Origin: Styela clava
Lineage: Eukaryota > Chordata > Ascidiacea > Stolidobranchia > Styelidae
NCBI RefSeq assembly: GCF_964204865.1
Contig: NC_135250.1
Span: forward strand, 10,974,001-11,038,000
Direction of reading: 5' to 3'
Length of the DNA stretch: 64,000 nucleotides
A model generated the notes under the pieces. That model saw only the letters and a list, made by a program, of their open reading frames with translations, was not told the origin of the DNA and did no database searches. Below are positions 29,550 through 41,371 of the stretch, one piece after another. The first letter of the stretch is position 1; each line of letters opens with the position of its first letter. A program made the translations under genes and the position numbers.

Positions 29550-29962
29550 CACTATTTGCACCAAATCAACCAACGTTAGCACCAAATCAACCAACGTTTG
29601 CTCCAAATCAACCAACGTTTGCACCAAATCAACCAACGTTTGCTCCAAATCAACCAACGTTTGCACCAAATCAACCAACGTTTGCTCCAAATCAATTAAC
29701 GTTTGCTCCAAATCAACCAACGTTTGCACCAAATCAACCAACGTTTGCAACAAATAAACCAACGTTTGCACCAAATCAACCAACGTTTGCGCCAAATCAA
29801 CCAATGTTTGCACCAAATCAACCAACGTTTGCACCAAATCAACCAACGTTTGCACCAATTCAACCAACGTTTACACCAATTCAACCAACATTTGCACCAA
29901 ATCAACCAACCTTTGCACCAAATCAACCAACATTCGGACCAAATCAACCAACATTTGCTCCA
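29550..29962 (+). repeat. 21-bp tandem repeat array C
   Basis: About 19-20 units of CCAACGTTTGCACCAAATCA. Units are nearly identical in the first two-thirds, which implies recent expansion or homogenisation. The last four units match the last units of array B (ending GGACCAAATC..GCTCCATAA), so expansion happened upstream of a fixed 3' end. Confidence 0.9.
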
Positions 29963-29965
29963 TAA
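29550..29965 (+). pseudogene. heptapeptide-repeat exon, copy C, without its own signal exon
   Basis: Acceptor TTTTCTTTTCAAAG, then a 416-base exon in the same phase as the intact gene. It encodes about 19-20 heptads, more uniform than copy B (most read QPTFAPN exactly), ending in TAA with AATAAA at 30316-30321. The upstream interval that should hold the signal exon is deleted. It is either an orphan exon or an alternative last exon reached from 26194; the phase would allow that splice. I call it a probable pseudogene with that alternative open. Confidence 0.55.
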
Positions 29966-30665
29966 CAAGGAAGATTTAGACAACATAATATATCGTTCGA
30001 GAGCATTATATCTATCCTATAAAAATATGTTTTCTGTGTCACGCCAAATATGTATTTTTTTTTTCAGTGACTACTTATATTCAAGAATATCAAAAAAATG
30101 GGCACTAATACATACTTTTCAACAGTTAGCTTCATGTTCTTTTGGTCACATTGTATTTCTTTGCCGCCATCGTAAATCAGTGTTAAACCTTTACCATAAG
30201 TTCTGCAAACTTATATGGATAATTTACTTCTGTTGGTTCTTGTTCAGACAATAATGCGTCGTTGTTAAGATTATATTGTCAAAATAATACAAATTTTATT
30301 ACTTGGAACGAAGTCAATAAAAATGTTAACCAGAGCTGTACGCTATAATCGTTTTTCGATTTTTTTTTAGATTAGGCGTTCGCTGAACTATTCAATTTGA
30401 CTTGTAAAACCGTCGTTGGTGTCTAATAATTCAGCGGGTTCTACACGAAATTCTTTGAATGAGTCCCAACTCCCAATTACTTATAGTCCCAGGGAGTTGG
30501 ATCAAACGGACGTTTCCCATGGTTCAGCCTGGTTATCCGGATATCAAGTTGGAATCGTGACAACTTAAAGAGTGCTTGGGAAATAGAAATTATGTGTTAG
30601 GTTGTCGGAAGTCTTTCATATTTGAGCTTAGCCGAGTGGGTGACGGGTCTTAAATCTTCAATTGA

Positions 30666-32446
30666 TACAAATTTGGTAAATGAACGAGAAATGAGAATCC
30701 TCTGCATTTAGTCGAAGATTTCGTTTATAACTGAACGATCTTAAAGACGCTAATTCAATCACGCCCAATAAATTGCAAAAGTAGTCGTTTTTTTTGTAGA
30801 TTACACTAGCATGATATATTCACGAACGCTGTCTGCCTAGATATAGCAAAATAAAATAGAGAAACACAACTTAATTGTATTCTATCTTAATTGTATTCTA
30901 AGATACTACTGGATGATAAAGCAAAAGAAGAAAAACTGAATATATATGGAAATTCTCATGATAGAAAGAATAAACAGTGTAGAAGCAAATAAAAATTTGA
31001 AGATCTGTTCACAATCTCATTGGAAACCGAAACGGAACAAAAAATATTTATATAATCGTTTGCACATTTTCAGCAGTATAGTGCTTCCGCCGAAGAAATA
31101 GAAGCTTAATTAAGTTTGCGATGATCACAGCCCTGAAACAGGAGATCTGAAAACGGGCTATGTATCAGATTATTAGTTTGCCTATCTGACTTAAGGGAAC
31201 ATTCAAAATAATAAGAAGACGAGCTACTACGCTTGCAAGTTAACTAAACACGAATGAACATATTGAATTCGACATTAGAATAATTAGAAAGAATTCTACG
31301 AATCCTGTTGGTGAAAATTTTTTTTTTTTTACAAAGCATTCCAACGAAGTAAAGGTCCCATAATATATTCATATGCTGCTTTCGTATTAGGTACATCCAT
31401 ATTTCAGGTACAAAAAATCTGAAATGGATCATTACTCTCGGAGAAAAGAGATGTTTTTAACAGCAAAAAACTTCATCCTAACGACAACAATAACTTAGCA
31501 AAAGGATCATAGGTTCGTGTCCATCAATACAGCAGAACGTTAGTAGCCCGTTATCACAGTGCTTTAAAGTTGTGCTTATTGAGATAACTAAAGTAGAATA
31601 TTCATTGTGTAAAATAATAAAAAGCCTGTGCAGTATAACAAAATGCCATTACCTATAAAATAGTAAAAAATACAATCGTTGACTTCACAAATTGAATGAA
31701 TGCAAGTATAAGTCTCGTTAAATGAGTTTATCACACCACAGTGTCAAAATGATGTTTTATAGTCAAAATTATATGCTTGCAAAAGAGTGTAGATCGGAGT
31801 AAATTCAAATTGTTAAGGCATGTTTGAATGGGCATTATTTCGGTAAGATTACCCAGCACAAGTTTTTTAAACGAAATACGAAACTATAAAATCTATAGAT
31901 TGTGTTGTAATCTAGCTAAGCTATAAATCCAGAAATATGAGTTGGGATGCAATTGTGCAATGTTGCCTTGTAACAACTGAAGGAAATCCAGCAGCATGCC
32001 CAGATTGTAAAAACAAACGGCTACAGGAAGCATTGAATGATTCAAGCTGTAATCAAGACAGGAGAACAAAGCAGGGAAATGACGAATACGAGACTAGAAT
32101 GAAATTACTACGAAACTAACTTACCTAGAACAATAGCAAACCAATCTGGGATACATGATATAGAAAATAACAGATAAAATTATCCCGCATTATTTTAGAA
32201 ACTAAATTCCACAGACGCATATTACTAATACTAGTTAATCTGTTTCACATGAATGATTCAATTTTTTTTTCTTAAATCACGTATATTGAACGAGCGATTT
32301 CAAAAATATTTTCTTAAAAATGATCAAATTTGCATATCGAAGTTTTAAAAACAAATTACAAATAAACAGATATATGATTATACAGTATTTTCAAACGAAA
32401 TATTTTGAACAAATCGAATCTCATATGCGACAAGAATAATAGAATT
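30666..32446. other. intergenic with one possible small gene
   Basis: There is AT-rich DNA with a T-run at about 31318. Apart from the 60-codon frame at 31937-32119 I see nothing coding. The 3' UTR of the minus-strand GT31 gene should lie at the right end, but I could not place its polyadenylation signal. Confidence 0.4.
31937..32119 (+). CDS. possible small protein or exon, unknown
   Basis: A 60-residue frame starts ATGAGTTGGGATGC. It has protein-like composition: CC, CPDC and a charged C-terminal half (QDRRTKQGNDEYETRMKLL). A TATAAAT word lies about 17 bases upstream of the ATG. No homologue comes to mind, no second exon is visible, and it could be chance. It is convergent with the GT31 gene at 32447. 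Confidence 0.25.
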   Translation: MSWDAIVQCCLVTTEGNPAACPDCKNKRLQEALNDSSCNQDRRTKQGNDEYETRMKLLRN

Positions 32447-34767
32447 TCAATCAGAACTACCAAATGTAACAAAATACTTCATTCTTTCCATGAAAGAGTT
32501 CTCCCATTTGCTCCATATATTGCGAATATCATCATCAATATTATGCCGAAGCCAGCCGTAATTTCCAGACCAGGTGTGAGTGACAATAACTTTGTTTAAA
32601 TCGTCTTCAAATTTATTCCAGTATAACTCATGGTTCGTTCTGTTCGCAAGAGGAGCATAAGTAATACCCTCTTCTGAAAGAAGACTACCGGGAGGAATAC
32701 TTTTGCCTTCTTGGTTGTTCACCATAACTCTCATTATCCCGGTAACCCAGACATCGTCAAGATATAAAAAGGGAGTTGTTCTCGATACTTCATACAACTT
32801 TGACGTTGTTGCAATTGGCATTGTGTACCAACCGCCACGGCAATATGGGGGCCAATATTTTGCGGGATATTGTTCAAGCGAAACGAACCAAGGACTCTCG
32901 GGTTGTCTATCGGGTTCTTCAGCTTGTCTATAACCATAGATACACATGATAGGAAGTGGATGAGAAGGTATTCTACGTCGCATTGTCTCTATATATCTAA
33001 GGAAATTTGGGAGGTGAATCGCAAAGTCGTCATCTGCTGATGAATATAACCAATTTTGCGGTAAATAAGTCGAGGCCCATCTCATTCCAGCCAGAAGTTT
33101 GAGAGGAACGTTTCTGTGTTGAAAAACATTGAAAGTTTTACCTAGTTTGAGGATAATAAATATTTAATTGAATTATTAGAAAAGGTTAATACTACTTTTT
33201 TAACATAAAATGAAAGAATTTGGCGCCTTCAGTAAAACATTTAATTTACAATTTAGAATCTTACGAATATCATAAACTTAAGATCTGAGGCTTCGACTGA
33301 AATAGAAATAAAAAAGCTCCATTCGATATACATTTATTCTATGTTAATTGCTTTACTTTCTTTACAAACTACTGAAGACCATTTTCATTAATTAAATACA
33401 ACTTACTCTTTGGTGTCAGGTAGATCAACCTGAAGTATATCGCCATATATTTGATTTTCTTCCTTTATATCACTTTGCAGATGAATATTATTAGTAGTTC
33501 CCAAGATAAAAACAGTTTCAAGTCTGACTCCATCAATAAATTTGAATTTACCCCACGTTTCACGGATGACATTTCGTCGTTTTTTATTCAATAAACTCGA
33601 CTTTACTACGGTGATAGATGACCAGCTTTCAACTGCAATAAAACAGAGAAGTCCATATAAATGCAGTCTGGAAATGATCTCTAAATATGATAAAACTGCT
33701 AAATATCAGTTGGTATACAGCAGCTTATTATTCGAACGATAATATTTATTGTATGTAAAACATAAGTTAGCGATATAAATTCAGTTAAGCATGCCAATTG
33801 TCAGTACAATAACTAGATAACTCTTAGAATACATTATACTAAATTCAAAAGCTAATTTAATCTACAAATGACCAGAGAAATTGAATAGTATGATAAGGTT
33901 TTATTTTGTATTCCACAAAAATACTTTTAATTTTAAACGGTACTCTTGAGGATATTACATCACTCAGAAATTATGTATATAATAGCGAACGAAACGCCAA
34001 ATAGGCTTCAAAGCATCAGCATTTTAAGATAAAGGATTGTATGTAATAAATGGTATTTGTGACAAATCTGTACAACACTCTATTTATAAAAACATTGTTT
34101 CAAAAAGATATTTACGCAAATTCTACATAACATGCGTGGTGATATTACCATTATACAAATATTTGTAATAGATTTTGCATATTCAAAACGGAATTATGTG
34201 GTTTTACTTCTATAAACTGCACATTTACATAAAGTTCTTTTTTTGATTTTGTCTCAATTTTTAAAAACTCAATTTCCGATAGCATATATTTCAAATTTTC
34301 ATTTCAAGCTAAATCACGTTGTATAAAACCGATATATTTTTCTCACCATTGATTTTGTCTTTAAATAAACCTGCTCTAGACGATGAAATATTTACATTCC
34401 AAGGTGAAACAAGAATTTTAATGTGTTTTCTTTGTGTCGTTCCATTTTTAATAAATCCATCAATTTCATTGTATTTCTTATGGTGTGCTACTAATCTGGG
34501 ATGTTCATATTGAAGCTTCATAAGTTTTCTTCCATTTGTGCCATTCGAATGCAAATGGAGCACCACAAACGCTAACTTAAACATAACACAGGCAATTATG
34601 AATATGCACATTAATATAATACTCCGCCTTTTGTTCCCATCGCGATACCATTTTAAAGACTTCACAAAGGTTATGCACTTATTCCTAACTTGCATCTTCA
34701 CTGATCCTGTAAAAAAGAAATGCCAAGCATTAAGTCGTCTTTTTAAACGGAAGTTTTCTGCTGACAC
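32447..34767 (-). CDS. beta-1,3-galactosyltransferase-like (GT31), second copy, three exons
   Basis: Paralogue of the gene at 7257-9169. Coding exons on the minus strand: 34767-34347, 33632-33407 and 33113-32447, giving 437 residues. The intron phases (1, then 2) and the 226-base middle exon are identical to the first copy. A longer cytoplasmic tail precedes the membrane anchor (about residues 47-70, IILMCIFIIACVMFKLAFVV). Motifs: RRNVIRETWG, VFILGTT, SSADDDF (DDD metal site), YCRGGWYTMP and LDDVWVTGIM. The stem has NGTT and NISSS glycosylation sites. It is predicted to be Golgi-resident and active; the acceptor is unknown. An upstream in-frame start is possible, as the N-terminal tail is long for the family. 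Confidence 0.88.
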
Positions 34768-34892
34768 ACCAGCATGATTGAGTCTCGACTGCCAATGTGT
34801 ACAAATGTAGTATTACAAAAATATTTTACCATTGCAAACTTCTGATGATTCTTAATCTGTACTAAAAAGTCTTCAAACGGTATTATACACTA

Positions 34893-35094
34893 CAGGGTGT
34901 CCAAAAAGTTCCGCCCGATTTCATAGCATTACCAATTGCATTTTTGAATAAATTTTGTTGTATGATAAATGGGGACTACAACATTCAACATCTATAACAT
35001 CCAATTAGAAACAGGTTGACTATAAATCTTTTATTTTAATTAAAAATTTGATTATAAAGACTTTATAATCGGGCGAAACTTTTTGGACACCCTG
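34893..35094. mobile_element. mariner/Tc1-type MITE, 202 bp
   Basis: Termini CAGGGTGTCCAAAAAGTT and AACTTTTTGGACACCCTG are perfect inverted repeats. They continue as CCGCCCGATT/AATCGGGCG with one change, and are flanked by TA on both sides (the Tc1/mariner target duplication). There is no reading frame for a transposase. Confidence 0.9.
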
Positions 35095-38000
35095 TATATC
35101 GCTGTTGATACGGTTCACTTATTGCGACTCCAAACCAGTCGTTTTTTTAATTACGCCGAATGGATTAAATTAAATTAGATGGGTTGATTATAATAACACT
35201 TACATAGATGACCGGCGACTGTATTTTTCGACCAACCGCCTGGCCTGTCAAATCTCTTCAGTAATGACTAATTCCGGTGTTGCGGTTTCAAATGCATACA
35301 TCACCCAATGGGAACTATCGTTTATAACGAACCCGACTACCCTACCCTATCTCAGTGGTTGACTTGACTGACAAATCCATTCCTCAATGTCAGTCCAACT
35401 ACAAGCCTAACGAATCATATCCAGGTTTCGCGCGTAGGAGTTATACGCAAATGTAATGCTTCTCTAGAGGTACAGGATGGCAACGATTTTGACAACACAA
35501 TGCGATTGTATTGAGCTGGACCTATCAAAATCCCATTTCACAAAAAGTTTTTTGAATGGGGCGCCCGCTGTGAACCATCAACTGATTTAGAACGAGATTG
35601 TTCCCATGTCAATAAAAGTACCGAATCGTGTGCGCTAAATACTACGATTGCCAGTCACAACAAAAAAATTACCAACACTGTATACACGGATGATATTGAT
35701 TGGGTTATTCATAAACACCTTTAAAATAGAATCTCGGTGTACATATATATAGCACAATGTAAATATAATGCTGCCAAAAACAAGGGGTTCACAATCTACC
35801 GAAAATGCTGGTTAATCATTAAGTTGATACACTGTACACAATACCGCTTTTCTCGCACACCTGCCATTTCCGCAATCAAAACGTCAGAGAAATTTTCCTT
35901 GTTTTGATAACTTACTAAACTGACGTCTACAATGTAAACAAAAACTTGTGCATATTTAAAATAGGCCTGACCAATCCTCCCTGCTACTGATGTTGCAGGC
36001 TTCTTTCGCCGCGCTTAAATCACGCTAGACTCGACTGAAGTAGTTTGGGTATAGCGATTAGCGGTATGGTGCGCTCTAACGAATGGAATCAAATCGTTAA
36101 GAGTCCCCTTCAAACACAATGTATATAGCTTTTCGATTGTATAACTAAAATGTTGAATGAGTACCGATTCCCCGCAATGTAAGATATAGCTATTAAACGT
36201 GCTACCCATTTGCGGCCAATAAAAAGCGAATACGACTAATCTATCTAAATTGGCGACTATTAAAATATACATATGCTGGCAATTGAATTAACTTATACAA
36301 AACGTTAAGTTGTCTACGATTTTGACAAAGCCTGGCAAGTGACTTAACGCGAGTGTGAAATAGACATATTAAATGACCAATGCTCGATGCGATTCTGGTA
36401 TCATTCAGCGGCTTCCTAGGCAAGTAAATTCACATACAGAATCAATATTTTATGCGAAAGGTTACAAATACAATCAATGAATACCGTCATTTCATGACGC
36501 CATAACCACCCTAACAGGTAATCGCGTATGCCTTTAGAAATATGGTTGTGCAAAACATTCAAAACAGTGATTTTTTTACCATAAATAGTAAACTAATGGC
36601 AGGCAAATTCAATTGGAATTCAGTAAAAGTAACTATTAAACGTGTTTCATTTTGCTTACTTCGCTGCACGCACTAACGACATAAAATTAGAGAAAGGCAA
36701 TAACAGTTTAGAGACCAAAAATATAAGAAAAACACAAACGTTGTCTTTTGAAGTCTGAAATCCAATATTTACAGTCGCAAAATTGGTTTATTTCATTGCG
36801 TATTACAAACACAAAATGTTCGACGATCACAAGTGAAGTGAAATAATATAAAGTACATTTTGCTAAAAAAACTTCTGCATTGTTTCAACATCATGATCTG
36901 CTCTAAATTAATTTTGCTCATTTACTTTCATTGACTATTGACAAGGTCGCGAATTCGTTTAGCCCAGGCAAATTGCCATATGGGATTGAATGAACTAACC
37001 ATAGCAATTAACAAAGGGCGCTCTCTACTGATTACTGCATCCTGGCTTAGTGACTCGCAGTTAGAATATCAACCTTAATTAACGCCGATCTATTTATATT
37101 GCGAGTGCGACAACGCGTTATAGTACAACACTTGCCAATCAGCACCGGATATTATCAACATGCACTGTGATAGTCACTTGCCAAGATTACTCGTATTCTG
37201 GTGTTACTGAACTTAGCGCAAAACGTGTTTTACATTCAAGAAAAATAACTTGGTATAAAACTTTTAATTCCGTGCTGAATATTACGGGCGCTACTGAATT
37301 ACTATAGCGACCATATAAAATATATGACAGCGATACAGCTACAGTTTTATCAACTATATTGCAACTTGAAGCGCCTCAAGCCATCTTGCTGCGGCATCAG
37401 CGTAGCCTCAGACAGAAAATGTATTGATCTTTGTGGTTTAAATTATTCATTCATACTACAATGGCATTGCCAGGCTGCATCACAACCACAACTTTGGTCA
37501 TTTTATAGGTTTCTGGAGTATTAATTCCATTCCTGTCGACTGAATATCTGAAAATTTGTATGTTTTTTAGTACCTTCTAAATACGATGATGGCTTAAATT
37601 TTGCGTGGTTTCAAAAAACTAATCCTTTGCTGAGTTTTTGCATGAACTGTAGACATCACGCAGTTAAAGTTCGTCGGCTTGATGAAACTACAGCTATCTC
37701 CAAGCAGAGGGCATGGTACTACCTTACAGCTTAATTTTAGTAGCACTTGTACAGCCATATCACTGGGAATTGGTAACACGTAAGGCCGGAACTGAACTAT
37801 TCGCCACAACGCTTGTCTGCAGGTCACGGTTTCGTTAAATCCCACTGATATGATACATGCGTAGAGTAGACGCTGCCAACAATTTCAAAAATACTTGCGT
37901 ATTTTGAAGGTATTTGGGGTGCGATTTTTGGGGTTGGCCTATTTCCATAAATGATGGAATATTTCGAGACTGTCTGGCACGCAATCAGGTTTGTTATCGA

Positions 38001-38758
38001 TAAATCAGAATATCTTGAAATATTCATATAACGTTGATAAATAAAAGACAATTGCCATTTCCACCAAAGTTCAATACTAGATTGCATTCTGCAAACAGCT
38101 TCTACTCCCAGCACACATCTATTTGACACCAATAGTGTTACATCATAAATACAAGTTCGTACCCCAATGAACTGCAATTGGCGTGTGAGCTCCGCATTCT
38201 ATTCCGGTTTTACGCTTTTTTGGTTCCTGTAAACGTTATGTAGATCACGACTTATAGCAATCGATATCTTTGAACGTATGACACGAATCTTACCACTGGT
38301 GTAAAAGATTTTTGATCTTTCCCTAACTAACCAATAATTCTGATTCTCAAAACACGCTCATTTGCGTTTATGAACACACCATATGGTTTATTACTCCATT
38401 GTTATTGACAAATTGGTTACATTAGGAAGGAAATGAATTGTTCCGTGAGACAATTAACGCGCAACTATAGTTGAGCAAGGATACGAAAAGTTGCTCTTAT
38501 CATCATGATAAGTGCACCCTATTAAATTGCAGCTTAATAACCAGTAAACTAAATAATCGCTCGATCAACAAATGCTTTTGAAATTGATTTCCTATTCCCC
38601 AATTGCGACATGTTAAATGAAATGCACAGTATTTGAAGCAATATGTACCATATTTGTGTCGTCGTTCTTGTTTGTCACATATGGTGGCCGTTGGTTAATT
38701 ATATATTAGTACGACGGCATCAATTATTATGTAATCTTCATTTTAATATAGAAAATTT

Positions 38759-38868
38759 GAACCTCCTGAAGTATGCGCACCAAGATGGCGCACAAACTGA
38801 ACTCGGGTTGGGTACCAGGTTAGGGTTTAGGTTATGCGACATCTTGGTGCGCATACTTCAGGAGTACC
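38759..38868. mobile_element. palindromic MITE, 110 bp
   Basis: CTCCTGAAGTATGCGCACC and AAGATGGCGCA are mirrored by GGTGCGCATACTTCAGGAG at the right, ending GTACC. It is the same family as 42360-42469 and is related to 9760-9994. It would fold into one hairpin. Confidence 0.85.
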
Positions 38869-40424
38869 GAAAATTTATTGTCGAACATCAGTTAGTATTT
38901 TGTAGTGGCCTAACTCGCGTATGAGCTTCAGAAACGCACATCGGACAAAGCGCTCTGAATATGCGTATGAAATATTCCGTTACATTTATTAAATGCTGCT
39001 GTCTCAATTTTTCACGAATGGAATAGTGTTTATAAAACGGCCAGGCAACGTCTGATGAAATTGTGCAAATGAAATTACAAGCCACCTCTGGTACGATAAC
39101 TCAAAAAATAATTTTCTGTAATTCTCTAGTAATTGTTTCGGGTTAATTAGGTAATTTAAACTTTCTGGATCGACACAAATAGTACGTCATAACTTTCATT
39201 ATATTCCTCCTGATGACGCGACAACGTCGCCATCGTTCGATGGCATCAATTACAACGACGCTAGCCAATCTCTCCGTCAAAACTTTAATTCGTAAATAAC
39301 TCTTTGGGGAGAAGAATGAGATTGTGTAGAAACTCGACGAAAAGGGAATTATTTTTTAATACTATGCGAATCAAAAGATTTTTTATAGACTGCACAATTT
39401 GCCGTACTTTGCTCTGTCTCAGCGCCATCGCTGCCGCGGGCCATACAGCTAGTGTAAAAGCAGTCTGCCTTCCTAATATTCTCGGGAAATGGTGGGCCAA
39501 TTTTAACAGTAATTAGCGTCCCCGTAATTTACTTAAAATATAAACTGATTTAGACATTTCTGTTCGAAAATATCCCAAGGTTTAATATACAACGCAAATA
39601 TACGAATGCTTGACGAATTAATAACGTTAGTATAGAACAGGTGAGTAGGTATGGCAATTGGCAATCCTTTTTTAATGAATGGGTCACATATTCATTGTAT
39701 TTTTATCATGAAAAATCGATTAATCAATGTCTGTTTCGTTTAAATGCATTATTCCTCAACTGTTATTTATAAACCTGTGTAGTTATTTATGGTACTCGAT
39801 TTCATGAAATTCTAGCGTGAAAAAGATAGATTTGATGAATACGAAGAACTAAATCGCACTTACACAAAAAAATTAACTCAATTTTGTGATCTTTAAAGTG
39901 TACTTTATGCCTTTTAAAGTTTGTAAAAATGTAGGCATGAAGAAGAAAGGCAAAGGTTTTTCAAGTCAACTTTTACATATCTCTCTGATTTTCTTTTGAA
40001 ATACTAAAAAATAAATAAACCGCCGCTCGCGAAATTGCCGTCTATTATTACGTAACAATGAAGGCATACACTACGTTACAGAAAGTAAACGACATAGAGA
40101 GGCAAAGGGAATTTCTTGATTTATATACACATCATTTAAATTTTAAAATAGGAAACAATAAAACATTTATAATAGATACAATATGTAAAATACTCACTCA
40201 TATAGTAGTTATGTTTAACACAATTCTGTTAATTTTCGGGGCGCACTTAGCAAGTACCTTTGGGAACCTCTGAGCTAGACTGTATTGTATTCCAGGAACA
40301 TAAAGGTCCTAACAGCATTGTTATAAGTAGCTGCGCCACTATAGTTGTTTACCTATTATCACTTTGAACTGAGTACTCACTACAAATATCTTTATCACTG
40401 AAAAGTTGGTACGTTTATGATTAC

Positions 40425-40460
40425 ACATACTACGTTCCGTTGTCCGGCATCGGGAGTACC
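40425..40460. mobile_element. solo right end of a GGTACTCCCGTAG-family MITE
   Basis: The sequence ACACATACTACGTTCCG..GGGAGTACCG matches the right terminus of the 9760-9994 element, with an internal rearrangement. No left end is seen. Confidence 0.45.
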
Positions 40461-40495
40461 GAATGTTGAATATAACGATTTGTACTTCTTTAGGT

Positions 40496-40604
40496 CAGTG
40501 GTTCCCAACTTTTTTTTCAATCGACCCAGACATTGTAAAATTATAATTTTTTAAAAAGCTTGCAAATGAGAATTTCTCGGCGACCTATAAGTTGGGAAAC
40601 ACTG
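40496..40604. mobile_element. miniature hAT element, 109 bp
   Basis: The left end CAGTGGTTCCCAACTT and right end AAGTTGGGAAACACTG are inverted repeats with one small difference. The flanking 8-mers CTTTAGGT (40488-40495) and CACTAGGT (40605-40612) agree at six of eight bases, fitting an aged hAT target duplication. It has no coding capacity. Confidence 0.8.
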
Positions 40605-40779
40605 CACTAGGTAACAATCACGAAAACCACTCAGTTTTCTACGGGCAAAATATAAGTCTTTGTGGACGTAATATTTGGAAAATGGGGTGTAACTGTAATT
40701 GGAATGTTATGGGGAAAGTCGATAAGACGACCTAATCATATCGCGAACCACGGGCTCTCGTGAGGTTATCAGTTCATGT

Positions 40780-41371
40780 CGGGTTTGGGATTTGTTGGTC
40801 AGCATTGCATAGGAATATTTTTATCGGAGATGACTTCTCCCCATCTCTGGCCTCTGAACGTCCGCCTCCAGATGAAGTTGCCGTAGAGAACCAAGAGTGA
40901 TCGCAAGTCGAGTCTGAGACCAATGTGACTCCAGAGCTGGTTCGGTCATTCACAAAACCTAAGCTACAGGAGCGAAAGAAACTAGAAAAAAATCCTGTAT
41001 TTTGACTCGAACTTCTGAGAATGACTTGGCTTTAGCTAGATATATGAAAAAGAACGCATCCAGTACACAATCTATACAACGCAAGATCCCCAGGAAAAAT
41101 GGTCAATGATGAATCGACCTCATATGAGGAAGATGTTATGCCTATTCACGACACCACTGACGACAGCGAGGAAGACATGTAGAAAAAGGTGGAATCATTC
41201 GAGCAGGGTGATTTTGTTACGGTCAGATTCCGAGGCTTTCGATCCATTGGGCACTATGTCGAAAAATTTTTGGAAGTTTCTGGTACGAGCGACGCAGAAA
41301 CCATAGAGATGAAAACAAAATTTTTGAGACGAGTGGATATGAGAAGAACCAATGCCAAGGTGAAGAAGTAA
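40780..41371 (+). pseudogene. pogo/Tigger-like transposase C-terminal remnant
   Basis: Pieces in shifting frames follow the order known from pogo-like transposases. ALHRNIFIGDDFSPS resembles the family's PFNRxIFxxDDF..S. ERPPPDE and VTPELVRSFTK follow, then ILTRTSEN (family ILTDTPEK). A basic/acidic tail and the terminal domain VRFRGFRSIGHYVEKFL (41222-41272) complete it. At least three frame breaks or stops separate the pieces. The DDE core is not seen upstream. Confidence 0.65.

Larger units (their letters stand above)
27816..30665 (+). repeat. segmental duplication unit C
   Basis: This is the second tandem unit, matching unit B in order but missing about 0.7 kb between the 29300 region and the repeat exon. 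The missing part includes the signal-peptide exon and the MITE. A frame open in unit B (24954-25238) is shifted and interrupted in C, arguing that it is not coding. Confidence 0.85.
34768..40495. other. large gene desert with mobile-element debris
   Basis: Beyond the mariner MITE (34893-35094) and a palindromic MITE (38759-38868), I find no coding exon. Minus-strand frames at 37594-38177 have somewhat protein-like composition, but no domain, start or splice signal I recognise. Confidence 0.45.

Noticed and set aside
29544-29867. Minus-strand LVDLVQT heptad frame across array C
   Set aside because: The sense frame has a matching leader exon in copy B, acceptor and stop; the antisense frame is explained by the 21-bp period.
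17083-29965. Tandem repeats considered as a CRISPR-like array
   Set aside because: There are no spacers: units abut directly with a constant 21-bp period and code for protein repeats in a eukaryotic genome.
37594-38177. Overlapping minus-strand frames with protein-like composition
   Set aside because: No recognised domain, no credible splice joining and no polyadenylation context; left as unassigned intergenic.
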